Below the pieces are notes generated by a model. It was not told the DNA's origin, ran no database searches, and saw nothing but the letters and a program-made list of their open reading frames with translations. A DNA stretch of 44,529 nucleotides, from NCBI GenBank assembly GCA_905215575.1, contig CAJMQV010000007.1, positions 1-44,529 of the forward strand, read 5' to 3'. Both the position numbers and the translations under genes were made by a program. The stretch is from an uncultured bacterium (GTDB lineage Bacteria > Bacteroidota > Bacteroidia > Bacteroidales > Bacteroidaceae). Positions 33,241 to 42,179 of the stretch are shown here, piece by piece; within the stretch, counting starts at the first letter, position 1; each line of letters starts with the position of its first letter.

Positions 33241-34290
33241 ATGAAGCAGGAAAATATTCCTTGGGAATTGATAATCTCTAAATTCAAACAAGAAATTTCG
33301 GAGAAAGACGACGCACGCTTGATGAGTTGGGCGGAACGGCCAGAGTGCCGGTCGGTCATGGAAGATTTGAATGTCGTGTGGAAGAGGGTACAGGAGAAGA
33401 CGAGCGATTATACACCCGATAAGGAGTATTATTGGAAAGTGCTTTCGGCACGGATAGGCAAGGCTGGGAAACCGCAGGTGGAAGTATTGCAAGAGAAGGC
33501 TTCGGGAAAGACATTCACACTCCGCAGTCTCTATCGCTATATAGCCGCTGCTTGTGTTGTACTGGTGTTGTCCGTAGGCATGAGCTATTATTGGGGTGTC
33601 TCTATGGGCAGGCAGCCGATGGGCGAGCAGGTATATACCAGCATGGACGGCAAGTCGAAAATATTTCTGCCGGATGGCACTGGAGTATGGCTCCAGGCTA
33701 ATACAACACTGGCATACGGTAACGATTTCAGGGATCGTGACCGCTCGGTGAGGCTGTCGGGTGAAGCCTATTTTGAAGTGGCGAAGGATAAACGGAAGCC
33801 TTTCATTGTGCGTACCGAGGGCATGCAGGTGAGGGTACACGGCACTAAGTTCAATGTGGCATCTCCGGATGGAGCTGCCGAGAGCAGAGTCAGCCTGATG
33901 GAAGGTTCGGTTTCGTTGGAGACCCGTGCGGGACTGGTCTTCCTAAAGCCCGGAGAGATTGCGGTATATGACAAGAAAAACAATCGGCTGGCTATAGATG
34001 CAGGCGATGTGGCGCTCGAGAAGATGTGGATACAAGATGAATTCTTCGTATCGAACAAGACTTTAGGAGAGGTTTGCCGGATTTTGAGCAAACGATACGA
34101 TGTGGAGATAAAGGTGGATGACGAGTTAGAGGACAAGTATCGATATACTTTTACGTTGCGTAATGAGACGTTGGAGGAGATTGTTCGGATTATGGCGCGC
34201 ATCAATCCCATAGCCTATCACTTTGATGATAATAATGTGTTGGTTATCAATCAGAAATGGGAAAATAAGGAGGGGAAAGGAAAGAAATAG
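33241..34290 (+). CDS. FecR-family anti-sigma factor
   Basis: A 349-residue single-pass inner-membrane regulator. I chose ATG 33241 because the longer in-frame start at 33190 lies inside promoter copy D. The cytoplasmic N-terminus (1-98, with SKFKQEISEKDDARLMSWAE) should hold the sigma factor. One membrane helix (about 99-118) follows, then the periplasmic FecR domain (about 128-225: IFLPDGTGVWLQANTTLAYG, VRLSGEAYFEVAKDKRKPF, VHGTKFNVA) and a C-terminal domain (about 265-345, FTLRNETLEEIVRIM) that contacts the STN domain of the partner transporter. It is followed after 31 bases by the STN-bearing SusC, the expected signalling partner. The cognate sigma is most likely the one at 39330-39872. 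Confidence 0.92.
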   Translation: MKQENIPWELIISKFKQEISEKDDARLMSWAERPECRSVMEDLNVVWKRVQEKTSDYTPDKEYYWKVLSARIGKAGKPQVEVLQEKASGKTFTLRSLYRYIAAACVVLVLSVGMSYYWGVSMGRQPMGEQVYTSMDGKSKIFLPDGTGVWLQANTTLAYGNDFRDRDRSVRLSGEAYFEVAKDKRKPFIVRTEGMQVRVHGTKFNVASPDGAAESRVSLMEGSVSLETRAGLVFLKPGEIAVYDKKNNRLAIDAGDVALEKMWIQDEFFVSNKTLGEVCRILSKRYDVEIKVDDELEDKYRYTFTLRNETLEEIVRIMARINPIAYHFDDNNVLVINQKWENKEGKGKK

Positions 34291-34321
34291 GGAAACGAAC
34301 CATTGACCTTAAACATACTAT

Positions 34322-37300
34322 ATGATTCAAAGAAACTGCATTGTGCTATTCCTATTGTTGCTCTGCATGCTGAATCTTTCGGCACAGGCGCAAGAGAAAA
34401 GGATTACAGCTTCTTTTTCGGACATTTCGTTGTCGGAGGCGATGTGGCGCATCGAACAGTCCATCGGTTATACATTCTTTTACGACGCTACCCAGGTGAG
34501 GGTGGAGCAGAAGGTAAGCTTGGAGTGTAAAGACGAGAAATTGTCCGTAGCCTTAGACAAGATGCTGAGACCCATTCGTTTGTCATTCGATATTATCAAT
34601 ACTCAGATAGCTATTTTCAATCAAGACGATTTCCTGCCTCCGCTGGGTATCAGGGTACGTGGCAAGGTGCTGGACGAGGAGGGTGCGGCAATCATCGGTG
34701 CCAACGTGATGGTGGAGGGCACAACGAAGGGAACCGTCACCGACATAGAGGGATATTTTGCTTTGGAAGCCCCTACCGACGCAAGCATCGTGGTTTCTTT
34801 CATCGGATATAAACAACAGAAAATTAAGGTAAAGGGTGGAAGTCTGCTTTCGGTCAAGATGGAAGTAGATGCGATAGCATTGCAAGAAATAGTCGTGGTG
34901 GGCTATGGCACACAGAAGAAAATCAATTTGACCGGAGCTGTGAGCCAGGTAGAGGGGCAAGTGCTGGAAAACCGTCCGATACAGAATGTTTCCATCGGCA
35001 TTCAAGGCTGGATGCCGGGAGTGACCATTGTTTCCGGTGAAGGTCGTCCGGGACAGGATGGGGGAGTTATCCGTGTGCGAGGTATCGGCACGTTAAATGA
35101 TGCCAACCCTTATATCCTGGTGGACGGGCTGGAGACCGGCACGCTGAATTCCATCGATCCCAACGACGTTGAGAGTGTCTCTGTATTGAAAGACGCTGCT
35201 TCGGCAGCCATTTATGGTTCAAAAGCCTCCAACGGCGTTATCCTTATCACCACCAAACGCGGAAAGACGGGGAAGCCGCGCATCATCTACAACGGCTATG
35301 TCAGCCTGCAAAATCCTACCATGTTGCAAGACCTCATGAGCTCTTACGACTATGCACGCTTCTATGATAAGGCGCTCGTGGAGTATGGAAGACCGCCTCA
35401 CTTTGATACGGTGGGAGATGGAAAAGTGTATGAAAAGTTCAAAGATGGTTCCGATCCTTACAATTATCCTAATACTGACTGGTATGATTTGGCTTACCGT
35501 ACTGGTATCCAGCATTCTCACAACATGAACGTGAGTGGTGGTACGGATTATTTGAAATACCTGATGTCCATAGGCTACCTGAAGCAAGAGGGCACATTGC
35601 CCAATGCTGCCCGCCAGCAATTCAACGGACGCACCAATCTGGACGTTAAACTGAATTCCCGTTTGAACGTACATGTCAACATGGCATACATCAACAATGA
35701 TTATACCGACCCTAACTCTTCGTATGGTGAAGACGGTTCCGAGCAGATTGTGATGCGTTTGGGCAAAATGGCTCCTTGGATTGTGGCACGCTACGAAGAC
35801 GGTACTTGGGGAACTATTTCGGACGGAAGCCCTATTGCATGGTTGGATGTGGACCAGACGGTGAGGCGCGAGAATCAGAATTTCTCCGGTATCTTGTCGG
35901 CTGACTATACGCTGTTTAATGGATTGGTGGCTACCTTGACCGGTGCATACGTCAACAACCAGCAGCACTACAAGGCTTTCAGAAAGTTTATCCAATACAA
36001 CCCTAACAAAAAGAGCGATCCCAATCGATTGAACGAAAACTATTATGGCTGGCATCGCGCCACATTCGATGTCCTGCTGAACTACGACAAACGCTTCGGG
36101 CGGCACGGACTGAAGACCTTGGCAGGTTGGCATACGGAGAAATATACCTATAATGAAAGCAAGGCAGAGCGCAGCAACTTTCCTAACAACGACCTAACGG
36201 ATATGAATGCCGGTGATGCTGCCACTGTGAAAAATAGCGGTTATTCCCGCGAGTTGGCGATGATTTCCTGGTTTGGGCGCGTTAACTACGATTATGCAGG
36301 CAAGTACCTGTTCGAGGCAAATATCCGTGCTGATGCCTCTTCCCGTTTTGCTAAAGGGCACCGTTGGGGATATTTCCCCTCTTTCTCTGCTGCATGGCGT
36401 ATCAGTGAGGAGGCGTTTATGGAGGAGGCTGTAGGATGGCTGACCGATTTGAAAATCAGAGGATCTTACGGAAATTTAGGCAACCAGTCGGCTTTGAGTG
36501 ACTTTTATCCTTGGATGAATAGCTACGACTTGGATGCTCATTATTCCCTCAACGGAAGTTTGCAGACGGGCTATCATCAGAAGAATTATAAAATAGCTAC
36601 CATCTCTTGGGAGAAGGCCCGTACATGGGGAGTGGGGATTGATGCCACTCTTTTTGGTAAGCTGACTGTGGGGCTTGACTATTACGACCGCAAGACTACG
36701 GGTATCATCATGGATGTGCCGGTTCCTGCCGAATTCGGTTTAGGAGCTTACAAGGACAACGTGGGTGCCATGGTGAACCGCGGGGTAGAACTGACCCTGA
36801 ACTACAATGAAAGCTGGGACGACTGGTCGTTTGGAGTGTCTGCCAACTTAGCTTATAATAAGAATAAGGTCTTGTATTTGGATGGGGTACAATCGTTGGC
36901 GGATGGAGATTTAAAAGTGAAGCAGGTTGGTGCGGCATACGGTACGTATCGTCTGTATAAGACTGGCGGTTTCTTCCAATCCGACGAAGAAGCCAAGAGG
37001 TGGCAAGAGAAGCATAAGAACGATGCAGGCTACCCTTTCAAGAGAGATTTTAAGGCGGGCGACTTGATTTATATGGATACCAATGAAGATGGCTTGATTA
37101 ATGCTGACGACCGTGTGCTGTGCGGTTCTTCCAACCCCTCTTATACATTTGGCTTGAATCTGAGTGCCGGTTATAAGAGTATTGACTGCTCCGTCATGTT
37201 GACGGGAGTGGCCGATGTGAAGCGTATGATTGATATCAACGGATTTGGTGGTGAATGGAGCGGTGATGATTGTCATCCTAATAACATTTGGCTGGATGCC

Positions 37301-37609
37301 TGGACTCCCGATAACAGGGATGCCAAGATGCCGCGCATCGCGGTGGGTAAGACCTCGAACAATCTGGAGTATTCTGACTTTTGGTTGCAAGACGGCAGCT
37401 ATCTCCGGTTGAAGAACCTGCAATTAGGATATACGCTTCCCAAGAAGATATTGAAATCGATGGGTGTTGAAAATCTGCGCGTTTACTATTCCGGTGAAAA
37501 CTTACTGACATTTCATAAGATGATGGTTGAAGCCGATCCGGAGCTTGGCAACCTTTACGGATTCCCCATCAACCGAAGTCACGCCTTTGGAGTGAACATT
37601 ACGTTTTGA
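34322..37609 (+). CDS. SusC-like transporter with STN signalling domain (pair 2)
   Basis: A 1095-residue outer-membrane transporter-transducer. After the signal peptide (1-23), residues 27-100 form an STN domain (ITASFSDISLSEAMWRIEQ, YTFFYDATQV, LSVALDKMLRP), the part that passes ligand binding to a FecR anti-sigma. The carboxypeptidase-like domain (110-182), TonB-box region LQEIVVVGYGTQKK (187-200), plug and barrel follow, ending GVNITF. From the plug on it is closely similar to the SusC at 15927, which lacks STN. So one copy imports and signals while the other only imports. It is in one operon with FecR and SusD. The pair probably arose by duplication with gain or loss of the STN module. 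Confidence 0.95.
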   Translation: MIQRNCIVLFLLLLCMLNLSAQAQEKRITASFSDISLSEAMWRIEQSIGYTFFYDATQVRVEQKVSLECKDEKLSVALDKMLRPIRLSFDIINTQIAIFNQDDFLPPLGIRVRGKVLDEEGAAIIGANVMVEGTTKGTVTDIEGYFALEAPTDASIVVSFIGYKQQKIKVKGGSLLSVKMEVDAIALQEIVVVGYGTQKKINLTGAVSQVEGQVLENRPIQNVSIGIQGWMPGVTIVSGEGRPGQDGGVIRVRGIGTLNDANPYILVDGLETGTLNSIDPNDVESVSVLKDAASAAIYGSKASNGVILITTKRGKTGKPRIIYNGYVSLQNPTMLQDLMSSYDYARFYDKALVEYGRPPHFDTVGDGKVYEKFKDGSDPYNYPNTDWYDLAYRTGIQHSHNMNVSGGTDYLKYLMSIGYLKQEGTLPNAARQQFNGRTNLDVKLNSRLNVHVNMAYINNDYTDPNSSYGEDGSEQIVMRLGKMAPWIVARYEDGTWGTISDGSPIAWLDVDQTVRRENQNFSGILSADYTLFNGLVATLTGAYVNNQQHYKAFRKFIQYNPNKKSDPNRLNENYYGWHRATFDVLLNYDKRFGRHGLKTLAGWHTEKYTYNESKAERSNFPNNDLTDMNAGDAATVKNSGYSRELAMISWFGRVNYDYAGKYLFEANIRADASSRFAKGHRWGYFPSFSAAWRISEEAFMEEAVGWLTDLKIRGSYGNLGNQSALSDFYPWMNSYDLDAHYSLNGSLQTGYHQKNYKIATISWEKARTWGVGIDATLFGKLTVGLDYYDRKTTGIIMDVPVPAEFGLGAYKDNVGAMVNRGVELTLNYNESWDDWSFGVSANLAYNKNKVLYLDGVQSLADGDLKVKQVGAAYGTYRLYKTGGFFQSDEEAKRWQEKHKNDAGYPFKRDFKAGDLIYMDTNEDGLINADDRVLCGSSNPSYTFGLNLSAGYKSIDCSVMLTGVADVKRMIDINGFGGEWSGDDCHPNNIWLDAWTPDNRDAKMPRIAVGKTSNNLEYSDFWLQDGSYLRLKNLQLGYTLPKKILKSMGVENLRVYYSGENLLTFHKMMVEADPELGNLYGFPINRSHAFGVNITF

Positions 37610-37637
37610 AAATGGATAGTCAATACTTAACGGATAT

Positions 37638-39308
37638 ATGAAAAGAATATGGATATATATGTTGGCAGGTGTTTGGGGGATACTCATCTCCTCCTGCTCG
37701 GGATTCCTGGATACTGCCCCTAACGATGCCCTAGATCCATCCAATACTTGGAAAACGGAACAGGATGCCGAGAAGTTCTTGGTGGGTTGTTATGATGATT
37801 GGATTGACGAAAAAGGTATCTACTATTGGGATTGCGCCTCTGATTTCGGATACAGCAATTTCCTGTGGGACCACTACCAGAGCATAGGCAACGGTTCGAT
37901 GGCTGCCGGACTGAAAGAGGTTGCCGATTATTATACTTTTGGAAAGATTCGCAGTTGCAATGATTTTCTGAAAAACATGGAAGCTGTGACGTTTGCCGAC
38001 GAAGCCAGGAAGAGGGACATGATGGCACAAGTGAAAGTAATCCGTGCATACGATTATTTCAACAAGAATTGGCATTATGGCGGAGTGCCCATCATCGATT
38101 CTTATACTTCGCGAGAGGAAGCGATGGTTCCTCGCAATACGGAGGCAGAAGTGAATAAATTCATTGAGGATGAACTGGATGCGGCTATCCCTATGTTTAT
38201 GGAGGACAAAGCGAGTGGTCCGGGTTATATCGACCGCGCCACGGCATTGGCTGTGAAAATGCGTCATGCCCTCTATTATGCTAAGTACAATCGGGCTAAG
38301 GAGGCGGCACAAGCCATTATTGACATGGGTAAGTTTGAATTGGAAAAAGATTATGCGCGTCTGTTCAGATTGGAAGGAAAAGATTCCAAGGAGGTGATTG
38401 CAGCCGTTCAGCACATTGAGAATTTTGATGGTAATGGATGGATAGGCTCCATGTATAACAATATGGACGGGGGATGGTCGTCTATGGTTCCTTCATGGAA
38501 CTTGGTGGATTGCTACGAAATGGACAACGGCTTGACCAAAGAAGAGGCAGGTAATTATTATGATCCCGAGCATCCGTTTGCCAACCGAGATCCCCGCTTA
38601 GCAATGACCATAGCCTTTCCCGGCATGGACTGGGTAAGGGAGAATGGTACGGTTGAGGTGCTGAATACCATGGATGAGTTCCTGCCTTGGGATGTGAATG
38701 GAGATGGAAAGGTAGATGAGAACGATAAGAACAAGAATCATCCTATTGCTGCCAATAACTCTTCCAAGACAGCCTTGACGTGGGGTAAGTATCTGTTTCC
38801 CATGTCCCAATATTACAATATATGGGATACGGGTATCAATACTGTCCTTTTTCGTTATGCCGAAGTACTGTTGTGCTATGCTGAGGCAGAGAATGAACTG
38901 AATGGTCCGTCCGATGATGTATATGATAAGTTGAATCTTATTCGTAATCGTGTGGGCATGCCCCATGTGGATGTGGCTAAGTACAATACTCAGGATAAGC
39001 TGCGTGAGCTGATTCGACGAGAGCGTTCCATAGAAATGGCTGGTGAAGGGCTTCGTCGTGCCGATATCCTCCGTTGGAGGGACGCTGCGGGGAAGATGTT
39101 GGCAGAAACCCTGCTGAATGGCGATTTGTTGCGTCCTATGGGAACTATTGATTATGCTGAAGCTAATCCTTATAAGCGGGCGGTGGTAAATCCGAACAGA
39201 AAGGTCTTGATAGAACCACGTAGCTTTGCTCCTTATAATCGATACCTGCCTATTCCGCAGAAATACAGGGATTTAAATGATAAGCTGGAACAGAATGAAG
39301 GGTATTGA
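37638..39308 (+). CDS. SusD-like surface glycan-binding lipoprotein (pair 2)
   Basis: A 556-residue lipoprotein (lipobox LISSC, cysteine 20), 28 bases after its SusC. The SusD blocks AQVKVIRAYDYFNKNW, NLIRNRVGMP and RRERSIEMAGEGLRRADILRW are present. Residues 352-363 (DVNGDGKVDEND) keep the EF-hand-like calcium loop seen in the first SusD at the same position. The two SusDs align nearly end to end without large gaps, so both pairs probably bind the same or a very similar glycan. It is the last gene of unit D. Only 21 bases separate its stop from the end of the convergent sigma gene. Confidence 0.95.
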   Translation: MKRIWIYMLAGVWGILISSCSGFLDTAPNDALDPSNTWKTEQDAEKFLVGCYDDWIDEKGIYYWDCASDFGYSNFLWDHYQSIGNGSMAAGLKEVADYYTFGKIRSCNDFLKNMEAVTFADEARKRDMMAQVKVIRAYDYFNKNWHYGGVPIIDSYTSREEAMVPRNTEAEVNKFIEDELDAAIPMFMEDKASGPGYIDRATALAVKMRHALYYAKYNRAKEAAQAIIDMGKFELEKDYARLFRLEGKDSKEVIAAVQHIENFDGNGWIGSMYNNMDGGWSSMVPSWNLVDCYEMDNGLTKEEAGNYYDPEHPFANRDPRLAMTIAFPGMDWVRENGTVEVLNTMDEFLPWDVNGDGKVDENDKNKNHPIAANNSSKTALTWGKYLFPMSQYYNIWDTGINTVLFRYAEVLLCYAEAENELNGPSDDVYDKLNLIRNRVGMPHVDVAKYNTQDKLRELIRRERSIEMAGEGLRRADILRWRDAAGKMLAETLLNGDLLRPMGTIDYAEANPYKRAVVNPNRKVLIEPRSFAPYNRYLPIPQKYRDLNDKLEQNEGY

Positions 39309-39329
39309 TAAGGTATGTTTGCTCGTTTC

Positions 39330-39872
39330 TTAAAACAAATAAACATATTTGCTGTCAAGAAAGTTTTTTATACGTTTAAGGGATTTGGTGATTTGTGCCT
39401 CTACGGTTTTTACTGATATGTTCAGTTCATCAGCTATTTCTTGATTGGTTTTGTTCCCTTCGCGACTCAGTCGGAATACCTGCTGGCATTTGTCGGGTAA
39501 TGCACAAATAGCTTCCTGTATCAGAAAAGTCAATTCTTCCATTTCAAGCGTAGAGGTAGTTTCATTGTTGGCGATGTCACCTGCTTCTTCAAGCGAAAGT
39601 GTAGACTTTTTATCCCGCAAGAAGTTGAGGCACCGGTTGCGTACCGCTTGGAATAGATAGGCTTTCAATGATAAGGTCAGGTTGATTTGGGCACTATGTT
39701 CCCATAGATGCATGTAGATGTCAAGAACGAGTTCTTCCTCTTCTTGTGCATCGGTCAGATATAAATGCGCATAGCGACAGAGGGGCACGAAATACAAATC
39801 AAATAAATATTTGAAAGCGTGCTCATCTTTAGATTGTATAAGTTTTAACAATAAAATGTCGTCTGCAATCAT
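39330..39872 (-). CDS. ECF RNA polymerase sigma factor, probable regulator of the PUL
   Basis: A 180-residue extracytoplasmic-function sigma factor. The open frame extends to 39977, but ATG at 39872 gives the normal N-terminus (MIADDILLLKLIQSKDEHAFKYLF without a signal). Region 2 is about residues 10-75 (FKYLFDLYFVPLCRYAH, EELVLDIYMHLWEH) and region 4 about 120-172 (ALPDKCQQVFRLSREGN, TNQEIADELNISVKTVEAQI). These are the Bacteroides FecI/RpoE-like features. It lies convergent to unit D, so its own expression is separate from that of its anti-sigma. The four identical promoter elements in the PUL are its likely targets. The upstream region has a symmetric four-box cluster at 40049-40111. No copy of the PUL element precedes it, so it may not autoregulate. 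Confidence 0.93.
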   Translation of the reverse strand: MIADDILLLKLIQSKDEHAFKYLFDLYFVPLCRYAHLYLTDAQEEEELVLDIYMHLWEHSAQINLTLSLKAYLFQAVRNRCLNFLRDKKSTLSLEEAGDIANNETTSTLEMEELTFLIQEAICALPDKCQQVFRLSREGNKTNQEIADELNISVKTVEAQITKSLKRIKNFLDSKYVYLF

Positions 39873-40199
39873 ATCGGTACAAAGGATAAAATCATTCTTT
39901 TTAGTAGAGATTGACAATAATTGGGCGGTAAAGTTATAAATTATTTGAGAATTTGAGAAATTCTTATCAAATAACATCGAATAGTATTGCTAATGGACCT
40001 GTTCTTTTTTTCCAGATGAGTTTTTTTGATGCAACTACATGTGTGTTTACTGCAAAGTTGCTGCATATTGTTTGCAGTGCCACTGCAAAAGATGCACAGA
40101 AATTTTGCAGTGGGAGGCTGTTGAAAACCAATAATATACTATTAGGGTAAATTACATGTTTTCCAGGTCATATCTGGTTATAAAGCAACACTATTCCAT
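39873..40199. promoter_or_regulatory. Sigma-gene upstream region with a symmetric four-box cluster
   Basis: This 327-base gap holds four copies of one 8-base word in alternating orientation: ACTGCAAA 40049-40056, TTTGCAGT 40071-40078, ACTGCAAA 40082-40089 and TTTGCAGT 40104-40111. Starts are 22, 11 and 22 bases apart, and the set is symmetric around 40080. The inner pair forms a 19-base palindrome. This could be an operator array or a hairpin. It is 177-239 bases upstream of the sigma start. No Bacteroides promoter consensus for the sigma gene was found. Confidence 0.45.
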
Positions 40200-41138
40200 G
40201 AGGTGTCAAAACGTTGGCACAACCTTTTTTATGCGCAAAGCCCAGACTTTCCCAAGCCCGGGTATAATTTAAAACAGGTACTGAAAACCAATTCATCATA
40301 GACTTCCGGTTGTTTCCCAACCCTACTGATACGTTGACCCTAATCCCTTTCTTCGACTTTTTCCGGCACCGCTATAACCGCTTACCGGGTATCGGTGTGG
40401 CAGATTCCGGTTACGACTCGGAAGAAAATTACCGGTTCATGCAGGAGAACGGGATAGAAGGCTTTGTCAAGTACAACTACTTCCATAAGGAGCAGCGTTC
40501 CCGTTATACCCCCAACCCGTTCCATGCGGAAAGTCTCCATTACAATGCGGGGGGAATTATTACGTTTGTCCGATGGGGCAACATATGAACCGCATAGGAA
40601 CCAAACGTGACAAAACGGCGAGCGGATACATCACCGAAAGTGTCCGATATAAGGCACAAAGATGCGGAGGGTGTCCTTTACGTGGCAGTTGTTTTAAAGC
40701 ACAGGGGAACCGTATTATAGAAGTCAACCACCGGTTAAACCAATACAAACGGCAGGTCCGGGAAAGGTTGCTCTCAGAAGAAGGAGTCAGGCATAGAGGC
40801 AGGCGGTGCATAGAACCGGAAGCTGTTTTCGGACAGATGAAATACAATATGGCATACAGAAGGTTCCGGCATGTGGGAGAAGACAAGGTGACAATGGACT
40901 TTGCTTTCTTTGCCATAGCGTTTAATATCAAAAAGATGTGTGCAAAAATGCGAAAAGCAGGAGAAAGACTTATTACACTTGCTAAATATATATTTATGGG
41001 GCTATTTATAACCCGATACAACGGAAATATAGCAACTTGTTACCAAATGAATGAGAAAAAAGCGGCATAGCCAAAAGAAAATATAGCAGGACTGTAAAAC
41101 GTAAAAAAAGGTTATGCCAGCATTTTTGACACAACCTC
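40200..41138 (+). mobile_element. IS1182-family-like element, internally deleted
   Basis: Imperfect terminal inverted repeats bound about 939 bases: the left end begins GAGGTGTCAAAAC at 40200, and the right end, read on the minus strand from 41138, begins GAGGTTGTGTCAAAAA. Both continue with ATGCTGG/GTTGG-like bases, then CATAACC/CACAACC and a T run. Inside is only the C-terminal half of a transposase, in two frames. Complete elements of this family are about 1.6-1.8 kb, so the 5' half of the transposase is gone. No clear target-site duplication is seen. The element is probably immobile by itself but might still be moved in trans. Confidence 0.7.
40310..41070 (+). pseudogene. IS1182-type transposase, N-terminus missing and frameshifted
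   Basis: The first frame (to 40588) carries FPNPTDTLTLIPF and GVADSGYDSEENYRFMQE, with the DDE-type aspartate block of IS1182/IS1380-like transposases. The continuation NYYVCPMGQHMNRIGT is in another frame, starting near 40555, and then 40573-41070 carries CGGCPLRGSCFKAQGNR and EAVFGQMKYNMAYRRFRH, the conserved C-terminal block. The frame change falls at a run of six G (about 40549-40554), so a one-base slip in that run is the likely cause, whether real or a sequencing error. Even if repaired, the N-terminal half would be missing. Confidence 0.8.
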
Positions 41139-41163
41139 TTTTTGCAAATTTATATTTAACCAA

Positions 41164-41403
41164 TTAACACACTCCGAAATCTTCTGTAGGATCATACGTG
41201 TTGTCTGTGATGCCTAACAGATGGTTTATCTCTCTCCGTTTATCCAGATCCTTGAAATAGGTTTCCACCACTTTGTAAAGGTCAAAACTGAATGTAGATC
41301 CGGCGGCCATATCCAATGACTCTACCATCTGCTCTACTGCCTGGTGGATTCTTTCTTGATCGATCAGGTGCAGCTCATTACTGTGAATAAGATATTTCTC
41401 CAT
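41164..41403 (-). CDS. Small hypothetical protein
   Basis: A 79-residue acidic, soluble protein (MEKYLIHSNELHLIDQE...), mostly helical by composition, with no signal peptide, membrane segment or motif that I recognise. The ATG is the only sensible start, and the C-terminus DPTEDFGVC ends in cysteine. Codon use looks natural and the gene is divergent from the degraded sigma gene, starting about 140 bases away. It stands alone between the IS remnant and a decayed PUL, so it may be a survivor of the lost region. Function unknown. Confidence 0.55.
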   Translation of the reverse strand: MEKYLIHSNELHLIDQERIHQAVEQMVESLDMAAGSTFSFDLYKVVETYFKDLDKRREINHLLGITDNTYDPTEDFGVC

Positions 41404-41542
41404 AACCGTTATTGTTTTAAGATTCTACAGTTAAAACATTCTCAAAGAGGATAAGGTTCAAACTGTTTTTTCTTATTTTTACCACTTCTAAAAGCAGGAC
41501 CTTAGATCACCAAGTGAGAAATATTCGATAATAAATCAATTT

Positions 41543-42118
41543 TTAGATTTTGACCAGAAACTGTATGCTGAACTCCGTAAAGGCAGCGAGCACGCTTTTG
41601 TTACTGTTTTCGAACGGTATAACCGCTTGTTGTATGCGCTGGCTTATCGGTATTTAAAATCGGGTGAAGAGGCTGAAGACGCAGTGCAATATACTTTTAT
41701 GAAATTGCGGGAGCAACGTTCCGATTTTGAATTTCAATCCGGCATCAGAAGCCTGTTGTTCACCATCCTGAAAAACTACATTATGAACGAGTTGAGACAT
41801 CGGCAGATTGTCTTTGAAAAGCATTACGAGATGGCTCAACGGAACGAAGAAGCGGACGACAGTTTCCTGAAGAATTTTGAAGATAAAGATTTCAGGGAAC
41901 ATCTTCGGACTACCATCGGTAAACTACCTCCTCAAAAACAGAAAATATGCCGCCTGAAAATAGAAAAGGGACTTTCTAACCAGGAAATAGCGGACGAGAT
42001 GCATATCACGGTGCCTACCGTAAAGTCCCATTATACTCAGGCCATTAAGATACTCCGTGCGGAAATTGAATCGTTAATTGTATTACTTCATGTATTGTGG
42101 ATTCATTTTTTAGAGTGA
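41543..42118 (+). CDS. ECF sigma factor without a visible ATG start, possibly decayed
   Basis: The frame reads as a Bacteroides ECF sigma: region 2 (FERYNRLLYALAYRYLKSGEE and AEDAVQYTFMKL) and region 4 (LPPQKQKICRLKIEKG, SNQEIADEMHITVPTVKSHYTQ). In-frame coding sense continues upstream to about DFDQKLYAELRKGSEHAF (from 41543), but there is no ATG or GTG between the stop at 41489 and region 2. The first usable codon is TTG at 41627, which would remove the start of region 2. Either a rare start codon is used or the ATG was lost by mutation (TTA at 41543 is where family members would begin). It is followed after 61 bases by FecR, which is also damaged, so decay of the pair is plausible. Confidence 0.7.
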   Translation, partial: LDFDQKLYAELRKGSEHAFVTVFERYNRLLYALAYRYLKSGEEAEDAVQYTFMKLREQRSDFEFQSGIRSLLFTILKNYIMNELRHRQIVFEKHYEMAQRNEEADDSFLKNFEDKDFREHLRTTIGKLPPQKQKICRLKIEKGLSNQEIADEMHITVPTVKSHYTQAIKILRAEIESLIVLLHVLWIHFLE

Positions 42119-42179
42119 GCAGCAACTCATACTTTTAAGTTGATGAAGTGTTTTTATTATTAGATAAAGAAAAGTCGAA

